In this document: positions 1 to 8,835 of the stretch, piece by piece | Layout of the letters: each line of letters opens with the position of its first letter | Numbering within the stretch: the stretch's first letter is position 1 | Source: Acanthamoeba sp. SK_2022b | Taxonomy: Eukaryota; Discosea; Longamoebia; Acanthamoebidae | Assembly: GCA_027943245.1 (NCBI GenBank) | Contig: JANDJZ010000881.1 | Location: forward strand, 1 to 18,957 | Direction: 5' to 3' | Length of the DNA stretch: 18,957 nucleotides | Made by a program: the position numbers and the translations under genes | Notes under the pieces: model-generated | Seen by the model: only the letters and a program-made list of their open reading frames with translations | Told to the model about the DNA's origin: nothing | Database searches by the model: none

Positions 1-108
1 CCGAATGGCAGACTCGTCGGTATAGTCGTCCACGCTGTGGTAGGAGATGTGGTGCATCTCGGTGTACCGAAGGGGAAGCGCGTCTGCTGAGTAGTGAAGC
101 GGGTCCAT
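1..108 (-). CDS. 5' end of an unrecognised gene (partial, runs off left edge)
   Basis: Thirty-six codons are open on the minus strand from an ATG at 108 to the window edge, starting MDPLHYSADALPLRYTEMHH and ending in DESAIR. The ATG has a strong context (ACC before it, G after it). The same frame is open further upstream to ATGs at 204 and 249, with a stop just before, so an N-terminal extension of 32 or 47 residues is possible. I chose 108 because of its context and because the extension is low in recognisable pattern. No family is recognised. The gene is in tandem with the Tm-1-like gene upstream, 308 bp away. No intron is visible in the part seen. Confidence 0.45.
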   Translation of the reverse strand, partial: MDPLHYSADALPLRYTEMHHISYHSVDDYTDESAIR

Positions 109-416
109 GGTAGTCCAGGTGGTAGATGCACTGCCTAACGGATGTAGAGGACGCGAATGATGTTGCCGCTCAAGCCCGCTTCCACCGCTTGACCAATGTT
201 GCATCGTGTCAATATCACACCTTCCTTTTTTACAGCGTTCTCTTTCCATAAATGCAAAAAAGGTTTAAAAACAGGCGATCACGGATGAGAAATGGCTGAT
301 GCGTATTGGCAATTCGTTTCAGAGGAACATCGCCTCCCATTGGACGGGCCATCGCGGTTGCAGTGCACCGTTGTTCCCAGGTCGAGGACCATTCGTATTT
401 TATTTTATTTATTTCT
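109..416. other. Intergenic: 3' flank of the Tm-1-like gene and promoter of the left-edge gene
   Basis: This 308-bp gap lies between two minus-strand genes. Next to the upstream gene's stop it carries overlapping AATAAA signals on the minus strand. CCAAT pentamers occur on both strands (plus strand at 193-197; minus strand near 304 and 338), compatible with a promoter for the left-edge gene. No RNA gene or repeat is seen. Confidence 0.5.
404..413 (-). terminator. Polyadenylation signals of the Tm-1-like gene
   Basis: Two overlapping AATAAA hexamers read on the minus strand (404-409 and 408-413) begin four bases past the TGA at 417-419, followed by an A/T-rich run. This is the canonical eukaryotic cleavage signal, although unusually close to the stop codon. 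Confidence 0.5.
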
Positions 417-1059
417 TCAGTACTCGATGGCCTTGAACTTGCGCATTTGTTCCGTGATGGCCACCTCCGTCGGCAGCCTGTAGCAGCATGCACGCAACGG
501 AGAAGATGAAGGCGAACGTCAACAACCTCCCAACACGACTTGCTTCTACTTTTCTTGCGTCGCAAGAATGAGTGTGGCGGGAAGGTCCTACCGCTCCATG
601 GACGAGGCACCGTAGAACCCGTGCACGTTCCGCGTGCGCTGGAGGACGTACTCGGCGTCCTCCGGCATGGAGATGGGCCCTGCGCGCACGAGACACGTTA
701 TCATCATCATCATCATCATCATCATGCCTCGACATGCCTCCGACAACAACCGCCAGCGCACACAAACGGGGCGGGGAGTGCGCACCGCCGTGGCAGAGCA
801 CGATTACGTCATCGCGAACGGCACGCGCGGCGTCGGTGATGTCTGGGTTGCGTGGGGGGATGGCGTGGGTAACCATCACGCCTCGGAGTTATTATTCGAT
901 TCGAGGAGGAAGAGGGGGCAGGGGAACGGGCTCACCTTGAATGAGCGTCACGCATTGGTCCAGCGTGAACGCGGTCTGGGCGCCGATGGAGCCCGCGGTA
1001 GTGAGGCCCATGTGCGCGACGATGACGTCAGCTCCCGCCTGAAAGGGCATCACAACATA

Positions 1060-1134
<75 letters not shown>

Positions 1135-1339
1135 ACATGCACATGAAGCGTGTGTGAGCGAGCGGCACGCAACTGGGAGGAGGGGGAGAGATGATGACCT
1201 CGGCCATGAGCCTGGCCTCTTGGACGTTGAAGACGTAGGGGGTCGTGAGGAGGCCCATCTGCCTGGCCTTCCTGATCATGTCCACCTCCAGCTGGTACGA
1301 CATCCCCGTCTCCTCGAGGTTCTTCCTATAGACGTCGAG

Positions 1340-1418
<79 letters not shown>

Positions 1419-3935
1419 GTGAGACACGCGTCGAGTTGCGCATCCATGGCCAGTGGGTGGGGGATAGGACCTGAAGGTGCCGTCGATGAGGCCCACGGTC
1501 GGGAAGTTCTGCACGCCGGCAAAGCCCGCCTTCTTCACCTGCACACGCACGCGTATGCGTGAGTCGAGAGGGGGAGCGTGCGTGTGCGCGCGTGTAGTCC
1601 ACATGTGGGTGGCCACCTGCTTGAGGAACCGGTCCATGTTGCGGAAGGGATCGGTGGCGCACACGCCGGCCAACACGGGCACGTCCTTGACGATCGGCAG
1701 CACCTGCGCCACGGCCACACAACGTCACATATGTACGGCCATTGGTGGATCGAGGGGGGTGGGGGGGAGGAGAGACGTCACCTCGTCGGCCATCTCCATG
1801 ACGACGGCGTTGGCGTCCTTGTAGGGCAGGAGGCCGGCCAGCGAGCCGCGGCCGCCCATGCGGAACCGGCCCGAGTTGTAGATCACGATCATGTCCACTG
1901 CGCCCACCGCGCGTGAGCGAGATGATCTTGTCGACACATAATTGGTGTTGACGTGCAACCCTACGCATGGGGAGGTGGGCGGCCTACCTCCGCCGGCCTC
2001 CTCGAACTTGGCCGAGATGCCGCAGCCGGCGCCGGCGCCGACGATGGGCTTCCCTGTGCGCGGCAATGGAGGTCAGTCCACGGGAACAGGTGTCGTCGAC
2101 ACGGGAGGGGGGTGGCGGCCCTTGCCTTGGTTCACGTTTTGCAGGAGGCGCGCGAGGATCTTCTCGCGGATGGTGGTGGGCGGCACGGGGAGCTGCAGCC
2201 TGATGGGCGCGTGGACGCGGCGTTCGCCGGCGGCCGGCGGGCGTCCCTCGCCACGATCGCGGTCCGCCGCTCCACACACGACCTCGGCGGCCTTGGGCTG
2301 CTCCTCCCTCTTCTGCAAATGATGGCGTTTTGATTATTATATATTATTTAATAAATAGATAAATAGATAAGCAAGTAGTAAAAGAGATAAAAATAAAAGG
2401 GCTACCTTGGCAATGAGTTGGAGCAGTAGCGCTACGGCCTTCTGCGAGAAGGCGTCGTCGTTGATGTTGGCGTCGAGCTCGTACACGGGAATGTCGGCGC
2501 GCACGTTGGCCTGGGGAGGCGGAAGGTGGAGGCAAAAAATAAATTAAGAAATTTAACCAACAAATAAAAATAAATAAAAATAAATAAATGGCCGCCGTGG
2601 TGGACCACACGCAACCTTGATGGCGTCGAACAGGGCCTGATCGGCCTCGCGATCGCAAAACTTGCCGCCGTCGGCGTCCAAGATCGACACCCCTGGGGCC
2701 GTCGATGACGACGACGACGACGCGGGGTTCAGTGTTTGCCGGCGGCCGGTATCGCGCGGAGCGCGAGTCGTACCTCGCAGCGGCAGAAGGAAGGCGACCG
2801 GCCCGGCGGCCGCGTTGGCCTTGTCCGCAAGAATCTTGCCCAGCTGCGCGTTCTCTGCCCTGTCGGTGCGCATGAGCGTGACCGACGGGTTCCATTCGTA
2901 CAGCTGCCGATCCCTGCGTCACGTGTGATGATGACGATGATGATTGGCGTTGCTGAGTCATCATGTTCTAAGTAAGGCGCCCCCCCCCCAACCTCCGTGG
3001 CACCTGTATTTGTCGGGCACGGTCGCGCGTGGCCCAAAGTTGACCATGTCCAGGCAACCGGGGACGATCAGGTGTGGAATGCCCAGCTGCAACGCATTGG
3101 ACCAATGAGCCAATTGCGGTTAACGGGGGGGAGGCAGTTAAAAGACTGTTCATGCTGCGATTGGTGGACGCCCGCACCTGTCCGGGGCGATCGAGCCGCT
3201 GCGGGCCGGAGCTGAACACGCCCCCGCACAGCTCGTCGGCCCACTCGGTGGTGGTGATGTCCTGTCGATCACGACGGCCAACGAATTGAGCGTGGGAGCG
3301 CGCGCGCAAAGAAACATTGAGTCGACTTACCAGCACGCCGTCGACCAAGCAACCGTCCGCATCAAGCACAGCCTCCATCGAACGACCGCCGGTCCCTGCA
3401 GACTCGACACGACACGACACGACACGACACGACGCGTGCGCACGTTGGCGAACGGGGTGGAGAGGAGAGGAGAGGAGAGGAGAGGAGGAAAGGAGAGGAA
3501 CGGTACCGACGCTGTGGAAGACGAGCACTTCGTAGCCGTGCTCGTCGGTGAGCAGCTTGCGCGCGTGGTCCACGCACGTGGTTGTGTTGCCAAACATGGA
3601 CGCCACGACGACGGGCTTGCTGCGCGAGGCACGCGCCCCCCTCTTCTCCCGCGCCTCCCTGGCCACCGCCCCGCTCACCATGCCAGCGATCGCACACGCT
3701 TGTCGACAACAACGCACACACACACACAGCCAGAGAGCGTGAGCCAGGCAGCGCTGGTTCCCACAGATAGCGGGGCATTGTTGGTCACGCACCGGTGGAG
3801 TGGATCTGAGCCGTGGAGATGCGGTTGAGCCCGGCGATGTCGACGATCGAGGGAACAAACACGATGTTGGCCCCGCCGGCGAAGTTGGTCACGTCGCCTC
3901 CGCCAATGGTGGACATGCACACTGCGCGCGCACAC

Positions 3936-4006
<71 letters not shown>

Positions 4007-4624
4007 CACACAGCGTATACCAGTCAGCGACTGCGGTGTGGGAGAAGAGAAGGCGCGGCCAGACCTTTGGCGACGTCAAACGGGACAGCCCGCATGGCGG
4101 CCGTGATGATGCTCGTGCCCGCCGAGCCGCCCAGGCCGACCACGCCGTGGAAGGGGAGCGTGCGATGCAGCGCGCGGAGGAAGACCGGCGCCGCCTCGTG
4201 CATGAGCTTCATCGCCTCGCCGCGGTCCGTCGTTGCGCTCAGGTCCCTTCCGATGGCATGAGCCACCTGGCGGACGCGAGCGGGGTGAGCAACAAGGCAG
4301 GCACGACCGCTAAGCCTGCGCCGCAACACGTCAAGCGCGGGGCACGACCTTAGACGCCTCGTAGTTGACGGGGAAGAGCTGGGTGGAGCCCACGGTGCCC
4401 AGGTTGACGGTGACCAGCTCGTGCTGCGGCGCCACCTGCAGTGCAGTGCAGTGCAGGGCATCGACACACAAAGAAAGAAAGCAAGATTATTGAATCGATC
4501 TGCAACGGAATCTGTAGTTTGAAGTTGTTTGTTACGGCACCTGCTGGATGAGGTGGCGCAGGTGGGCGTGCTCCTCGCCCTTGGTGTCGAACGTGCCCAG
4601 GATGACGATGCGACCTGCATCCAT
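417..4624 (-). CDS. Tm-1-like protein: UPF0261 domain fused to a PEP-hydrolase-like TIM barrel, 21 exons
   Basis: Exons, in transcript order: 4541-4624, 4349-4435, 4065-4266, 3793-3921, 3507-3698, 3331-3395, 3178-3261, 3004-3086, 2774-2913, 2616-2692, 2406-2510, 2126-2312, 1988-2053, 1782-1897, 1617-1703, 1471-1538, 1199-1325, 936-1038, 786-842, 592-679, 417-477. They join in phase to 2208 nt (735 residues). Residues 1 to about 410 are UPF0261: [12 protein letters not shown] near the start, [43 protein letters not shown]. Residues from about 455 to the end are a PEP-hydrolase-like TIM barrel: [84 protein letters not shown]. The same two-domain order is known in bacteria, fungi and plants, where tomato Tm-1 is an antiviral resistance protein; the cellular reaction is not settled. 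The exon-12 donor is GC. No targeting signal is seen. The family call is very secure; individual splice sites are inferred. Confidence 0.93.
700..725. repeat. (ATC)n microsatellite in intron 19 of the Tm-1-like gene
   Basis: About eight tandem ATC/GAT units lie within the 106-nt intron 680-785, about 20 nt upstream of its 3' splice site on the minus strand. Confidence 0.85.
1061..1133. repeat. (CA)36 microsatellite in intron 17 of the Tm-1-like gene
   Basis: A perfect CA run of about 36 units fills nearly half of the 160-nt intron 1039-1198. In the transcript (minus strand) it reads (UG)n and lies close to the acceptor of exon 18. Open frames across it on either strand are repeat translations, not genes. 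Confidence 0.97.
1342..1418. repeat. (GT)31 plus (GA)7 compound microsatellite in intron 16 of the Tm-1-like gene
   Basis: A perfect GT run (1342-1404) followed by GA repeats (to 1418) lies in the 145-nt intron 1326-1470. In the transcript it reads (UC)n then (CA)n, so the CA part is complementary to the (UG)n of the next intron. Confidence 0.97.
3406..3488. repeat. Two pentanucleotide arrays in intron 5 of the Tm-1-like gene
   Basis: Within intron 3396-3506 there is a GACAC array (about five units, 3406-3432) and a GGAGA array (about six units, 3459-3488). The second gives a CU-rich tract in the transcript, near the 5' splice site rather than at the acceptor. Confidence 0.85.
3937..4005. 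repeat. (CA)34 microsatellite in intron 3 of the Tm-1-like gene
   Basis: A perfect CA run of about 34 units sits in the 143-nt intron 3922-4064. The transcript reads (UG)n, just upstream of the acceptor at 3922-3923, so it takes the place of an ordinary polypyrimidine tract. Confidence 0.97.
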
Positions 4625-5070
4625 GTTCGCTCAGCAAAGAAGGGCACAAGCCCAGGAGCTGACGTCATCATGAAGAAATAGCCAATAGGGTGTTGTCGCA
4701 AGAAAGTGTTTGCGGATGCCGAGGGGCCGAAGCTCTTGCGGGGGCGCAGCTGAAGGTGTAAACTAACTTCTTCTATTCTTCTTCTTCTTCTTCAAAGTCA
4801 GTCTTCTTTACATCAGTAGACGTGGCATGTTACGTCTCTGCGCCGACGAGGCGAGATAAATAAGGTGCTGCACACACGACGGGTCTGGCGTGCGCGGTGC
4901 GGTGATCCAGTGACACAAACACGCACAACGTATAAACAAGTAGATGGCACCGCGCACGCGCACGCACAGAACGAACGAAAGAAAGCACGAAATGGAAGGG
5001 GAGAGAGGAGGGTGCCTCCTCTGCACTCCATCCGCGAGATCGCCAGCCGACGTGCGTTCGGGGTGAGTGG
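4625..5070. other. Intergenic: promoter of the Tm-1-like gene and 3' flank of the polymerase gene
   Basis: This 446-bp stretch holds no supportable coding sequence. Near the Tm-1-like ATG is a perfect CRE palindrome. A CTT-rich tract (4766-4793) and short GCAC/GAAC tandem motifs (4945-4990) follow. No AATAAA is seen on the minus strand for the polymerase gene; T-rich minus-strand sequence near 4855-4865 may serve. Open frames here are short and without family pattern. Confidence 0.5.
4660..4667. promoter_or_regulatory. CRE/ATF-type palindrome TGACGTCA upstream of the Tm-1-like gene
   Basis: A perfect eight-base palindrome lies 36 bp upstream of the ATG at 4624. TGACGTCA is the consensus site of CREB/ATF bZIP factors. 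Use in this organism is inferred from sequence only. Confidence 0.4.
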
Positions 5071-8000
5071 TCACTGCCCGGCGTGGAAGTACGACGGAGG
5101 GCCGCCTCGCCAAAAGGGTGCTTGAGAGTAGTAGGCTCCCCTGAATCCGCCTCGCGTCGTTCTCCACCCTCCGCGTCCGATGGTGGCGCCATAGTTGGGC
5201 GCCGAGGCTACGGCTCCGCCTCGACCGCCTCTCGGGACGCCAGCTTTCCCTCGGGCTCCTCGTGCGCCGCCTCGGCCACCCCTCACGGTCGCGCCAGCGT
5301 CGACGAAGAGGGTGGCGTCGATCGGTTGTTTGTACTTCATTTCGTAGCGCTTCCTCATTTCCTCGAGTTTGAAGTCGGGCCACATGATGCGAGCGAGGAT
5401 CGACTTCTCTCCCGGCATGCGGCAGGGAGCAGCAGAGTGATGGTAATGGCCTGTACCTGGGAGGTGGCCGTTCTGACCGTTGACCACGAGCCGCTGGTAC
5501 GCTTCCACCAACACTTGCCTCACTCCCGTGATGTCCCAGCAGCCCTTTCCCACGTCCTTCTCTGCATGGTGCGCAGAAGAGGTGGGAGTCAGTGTGTGCT
5601 GCGTCTGAGGCCCCGACGGGAGAGGCGCGTGCCTGGATTCTCGGGATCTTCGACGGCCAGGAACATGTTGTTGGCGAACGGATACCTAGAAAGCCAATTC
5701 AAAAGCAGAGGAGGAGAAGGAGGAGGGAAGCTTCAGGCGACACAACAAGAAAAGGGGGCAAACCAAAGGCCCAGGTCCGAACAGCTCCAGCAACGCCAAG
5801 CCGCATTACCTCGTAGTCTTATCGAAGAGGGAACCGGAGCCTCGCACGGAGATGCCGTGCGAGTAGTCCAGGTTGATGCCGATTTCGAGGAAGAAGTCCA
5901 CGAACAGACGACCCAACAGCTCGTCGTCGTCTTCGGACGACTCGACGCTGGTTTGTGTTCGGTTGTCGTCTTGAACCTGCTTTCGGGCTTGCGATGGCTC
6001 GATCCCCTGCAGCTCGGTCAACAGCTTTTCTCTGATGAGGTCAGCTTTTGCTTGAATGTGGTTGAGCGCTATCGCCCGGATTCGTTCCTCTTCAGCCTTC
6101 TTCTTCCTCTTCTGAATGACGTGGATTAGAAGCAACACCAGCAAATAGCTGCCCATGCCACCTTCAAACGGTTCGTTCCTGTGTTTCAACCACAAACGGT
6201 ACACGCGCAAACGATCAGCAAGCCCTCGAAATGATGGATGGAGAGTACGTAGTGTAACTTACTTCTTCTGTTGCCGTAGAAAGTACTTGAGCACCAAAGC
6301 AAGCGGTTTGAGATGAGGCAGGTCTTGAAGTGTGCTTATGAGGATATCCGAGCTGATCGGGCCTGATGTGTTGTCCAGACATATATCCAGAGATATGTTG
6401 CTTTCCCTGTCAAAGAGGAGAGATACGGGCGTGAGCGGTGCACGTGTACGCAACTGCGCGGTAACCAAGACGGTAAGTAAAATAGCTCGAGAAATAGAAA
6501 GAGAATGGACACCAGTCAATCATCTTGATAATAGGCACTTTGGCGCTGTCGATGACCTTGACGCCACAGTCCCTGCCGCCGCCTGCCGTTACAATACACG
6601 ACATTCGTTAGTGAAGAGACGCGGCAGTCAGAAAGACTCGAACTGAGCTAAGCTAAGTGACTTCTGATTGGACTTGGCGAGTGAGTGATGAGGGAAACCT
6701 TGGAATAATTGTCTTTTACGTATTTCAGCAGCCAAGTCGTGGAGAGGAGAGCCATTCCACGAAGAGTGTGAGGCTCCAGTTACCACCAGATCAATGTCAC
6801 TGTAGAACAAGAAGCGTTAGCGACAGTAGTCCGCCTTTAGGAGACGATTGATGGTATTGTCACCTTCCGGAAAGGCAGAGCTTTGTCTTGGAAGAACCGA
6901 ATAGATTGATGCTGGCGTACGGCCAGATGCTGCGCACGGCTGCTGTTATTCTGAAGAACGAAAGGGGGCAACAACATTAGGGGAGGCTATTAACGTTATG
7001 AGGCACGCCAACTCGGTCGTTACGCAAAGGTACCTGTTGAGCGCATCGTAACGTGCTTTCCACTCGTAGAGGGTCGGCGACGCCCACTCGGCAAAGTCCT
7101 TAATCTCTTGGCCAAGAGCACGATAGAAGTCCTCTGGTCGTGGTAGGTCTTCCTGTATTAGATATGCTGGGAGTGAGCGATAGCCGTGTGTATCAGGCAG
7201 TACTCGGAGGGGAGGCCTAGCACGCACACTATCGGCTGGTGGCGAGTAGAGTCGCCCCTTATGAACCCAAGGTAGCTTCGAAGCATCAACTCCTTCAGCA
7301 ACAATCAAAAAGTGGGGACTGGGCTGCACCACTGGCTGACTTGTCCAGCGCACGGGCGATTGGGCCGCAGAGCGAACGGGCGAACGCAAAGGAGAGCGCG
7401 TCGGAGAAGACACAGTACTGACTGCAGCAAGTGGAACGTGTGTAGGGGATAACAGTGGTGGTGTGGAGGGGAGGGGCAACTCGACGGCCGTAGGAGAATG
7501 TCCCGAACGAGTGGGTGAGGAAACTGGAGGAAGAACCGCGACTGTAGGACGAGGCAAATTGGTAGAGGTTGGAGGAGAAGCTGCAGAAGTAGAGAGGATC
7601 GAGAGACCCGCCGGAGGAGATCGGCTTGCTGTAAATAGAGGAGTTAGCAAAACATACCCAAGTAGAGGATAATGAGGGTGCATACGCCTGAGGAAGGAGG
7701 GCAGGGTAGGAGCTGGTCGCGCAAACAATTCGAGCTCGAATGCGTGTCTTGTTGATTCATCTCCAGAGGACTTGTGCGAGGGGCTACTTACGTCATGTTC
7801 AATGCGTCTGCGCTTGTCCGTGTGCTCGAAGGCATCTCTATTATGCGCTACATTGGCCTCTTGCGGATGTTCGCAAGATGTTGGTTGCCTAAGAGGGATG
7901 TAGTCCAGGAACTGCGAAGTATGTCCGTTCTTCGTGCCAACAACGCTGCCAGCAAAACGTGCTTCGGACGCGTTGTTGGGGCAAGTGGAGCTGGGACGGG

Positions 8001-8168
8001 AATTACTCAACTCATTCTGCGATGTTGTTGTTACAAATTCAAGAATCTTGAAAAAATTGAAAAATGGATGAGCACCTTGCGTTTATGTCTGGTCAGCAGC
8101 CACGCGAGGTGTGGTCGTTTCTGTAAGAGAAGGTCGTCTAGGGTTTTCTCAGATGGCCCTGGATCCAT
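5071..8168 (-). CDS. TRF4/PAPD5-type non-canonical poly(A) RNA polymerase, 9 exons
   Basis: Exons, in transcript order: 8076-8168, 7034-8016, 6864-6950, 6699-6799, 6513-6582, 6263-6406, 5810-6178, 5633-5685, 5071-5561; total 2391 nt, 796 residues. Residues 1 to about 270 are Ser/Pro-rich and disordered, with a KRRRIEH nuclear signal near 100 and SPTRS/SPVR repeats. The nucleotidyltransferase core follows: FGSSKT helical-turn motif, SDIDLVV with Asp389 and Asp391, VIDSAKVPIIKMID, and third Asp452 in SLDIC. The PAP-associated part has EPFEGGMGSYLL, FFLEIGINLDY and AVEDPENP, with SILARI further on. An acidic, charged insert separates helices of this part. Residues from about 700 are RGG-rich, typical of RNA binding. 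The family adds short oligo(A) tails to nuclear RNAs for exosome decay. The first exon is inferred from an ATG joined in phase; donor choice of exons 4 and 8 and a possible extra 48-nt intron in exon 9 are uncertain. Confidence 0.9.
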
Positions 8169-8312
8169 TACTCCCGTGTGCGTTGATGGTGCGCTACTTC
8201 AGCGTCAGAAAATTTCGCGAGTTGGCTCACGAAACCAGCAAAATACCTCGCATGCCGTGCCGTAGCAAAATCAAAAGCCAAAAAAAAACATCAATCGCTG
8301 AGGATCTACAAG
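8169..8312. promoter_or_regulatory. 144-bp divergent promoter between the poly(A) polymerase and the small-protein gene
   Basis: The two ATGs point away from each other with only 144 bp between them, so both promoters and 5' UTRs must share it. It contains TTTCGCGA at 8213-8220 (E2F-like core) and an A10 run near 8279-8288. No TATA box is obvious. Confidence 0.5.
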
Positions 8313-8645
8313 ATGGGAAACAGCGTGGCCAAGGTAGCGATGGATGGTGCCATGAACACGATAGGACTCGGCGAGGATGAAAAGTCTTCGGGAGGAGATA
8401 ATTCTATGGTGGATGGCCTTACGGAAGCAGCCGAGGGCATTTACAACGGGGTGACGCAGGGTGCTGAACATGGCGTGGCATCGTATAAGGTAGCGAAGAG
8501 CAGAAATGTCGCTGATGACCTTAAGGCGAAATACAAACGAGATGGGCCTGTCTCGCGAACGGTTGTGGACGACAGGAAAGCGAAAGAGAAGAGGGAGAAG
8601 TCTAAGAAGACAGCGGAGGACATCAAGGCCAAGTACAGCAAGTAG
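8313..8645 (+). CDS. Intronless 110-residue lysine-rich protein, possible N-myristoylation
   Basis: A single open frame from ATG (context AAG-ATG-G) to TAG at 8643-8645. No family is recognised. The N-terminus MGNSVAKVAM has Gly2 and a small residue at position 6, compatible with N-myristoylation but lacking the preferred Ser/Thr there. Residues 1-60 are Gly/Ala/acidic; residues about 66-110 are highly charged and contain three copies of an acidic-x-KAK unit: DDLKAKYKR, DDRKAKEKR and EDIKAKYSK. No membrane segment is seen. Its codon-level openness and good start context argue for a real gene, as does its placement opposite the polymerase gene. A role at membranes is only an inference from Gly2. 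Confidence 0.7.
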   Translation: MGNSVAKVAMDGAMNTIGLGEDEKSSGGDNSMVDGLTEAAEGIYNGVTQGAEHGVASYKVAKSRNVADDLKAKYKRDGPVSRTVVDDRKAKEKREKSKKTAEDIKAKYSK

Positions 8646-8742
8646 AGTCATAGCTCCCAAGTTTAGGAATAGAGGTTTCTTGTACAGATGTGATTCGTAG
8701 AGAACGAGCATTTTGCCTTCATCAGATCAACGGCCCTTTTTG

Positions 8743-8753
8743 TTGGCGCCAAA
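8743..8753. promoter_or_regulatory. E2F-type palindrome, distal copy
   Basis: TTGGCGCCAAA lies about 85 bp upstream of the SAP-protein ATG. It contains the palindromic E2F/DP core TTGGCGCCAA. Confidence 0.6.
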
Positions 8754-8771
8754 GCTAAAAGTTCTCTTGCG

Positions 8772-8785
8772 TTTTGGCGCCAAAA
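8772..8785. promoter_or_regulatory. E2F-type palindrome, proximal copy
   Basis: A perfect 14-bp palindrome TTTTGGCGCCAAAA lies about 50 bp upstream of the SAP-protein ATG and 29 bp from the distal copy. It matches the E2F/DP consensus TTTSSCGC on both strands. Confidence 0.65.
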
Positions 8786-8835
8786 AAAAACAACTTGGGT
8801 TCAAACGCCCTCTTCGAACAACCAACAGCTCCACG

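Noticed and set aside
135..197. Minus-strand 20-codon frame ending in TAG (IGQAVEAGLSGNIIRVLYIR) that looks protein-like
   Set aside because: It has no supported upstream exon, and the overlapping frame leading to the ATG at 108 is open; taken as chance.
1028..1522. Long open frames across the CA/GT arrays giving Thr-His or Cys-Val repeats
   Set aside because: They are translations of dinucleotide repeats that lie in introns of the Tm-1-like gene.
7629..7791. A 163-nt intron (GTAAGT to TTTACAG) in the polymerase gene as the main splice form
   Set aside because: It would need the upstream exon to be read in a frame with two stops just before the donor (TGA ACA TGA), and it breaks the frame joining the inferred first exon to the catalytic part.
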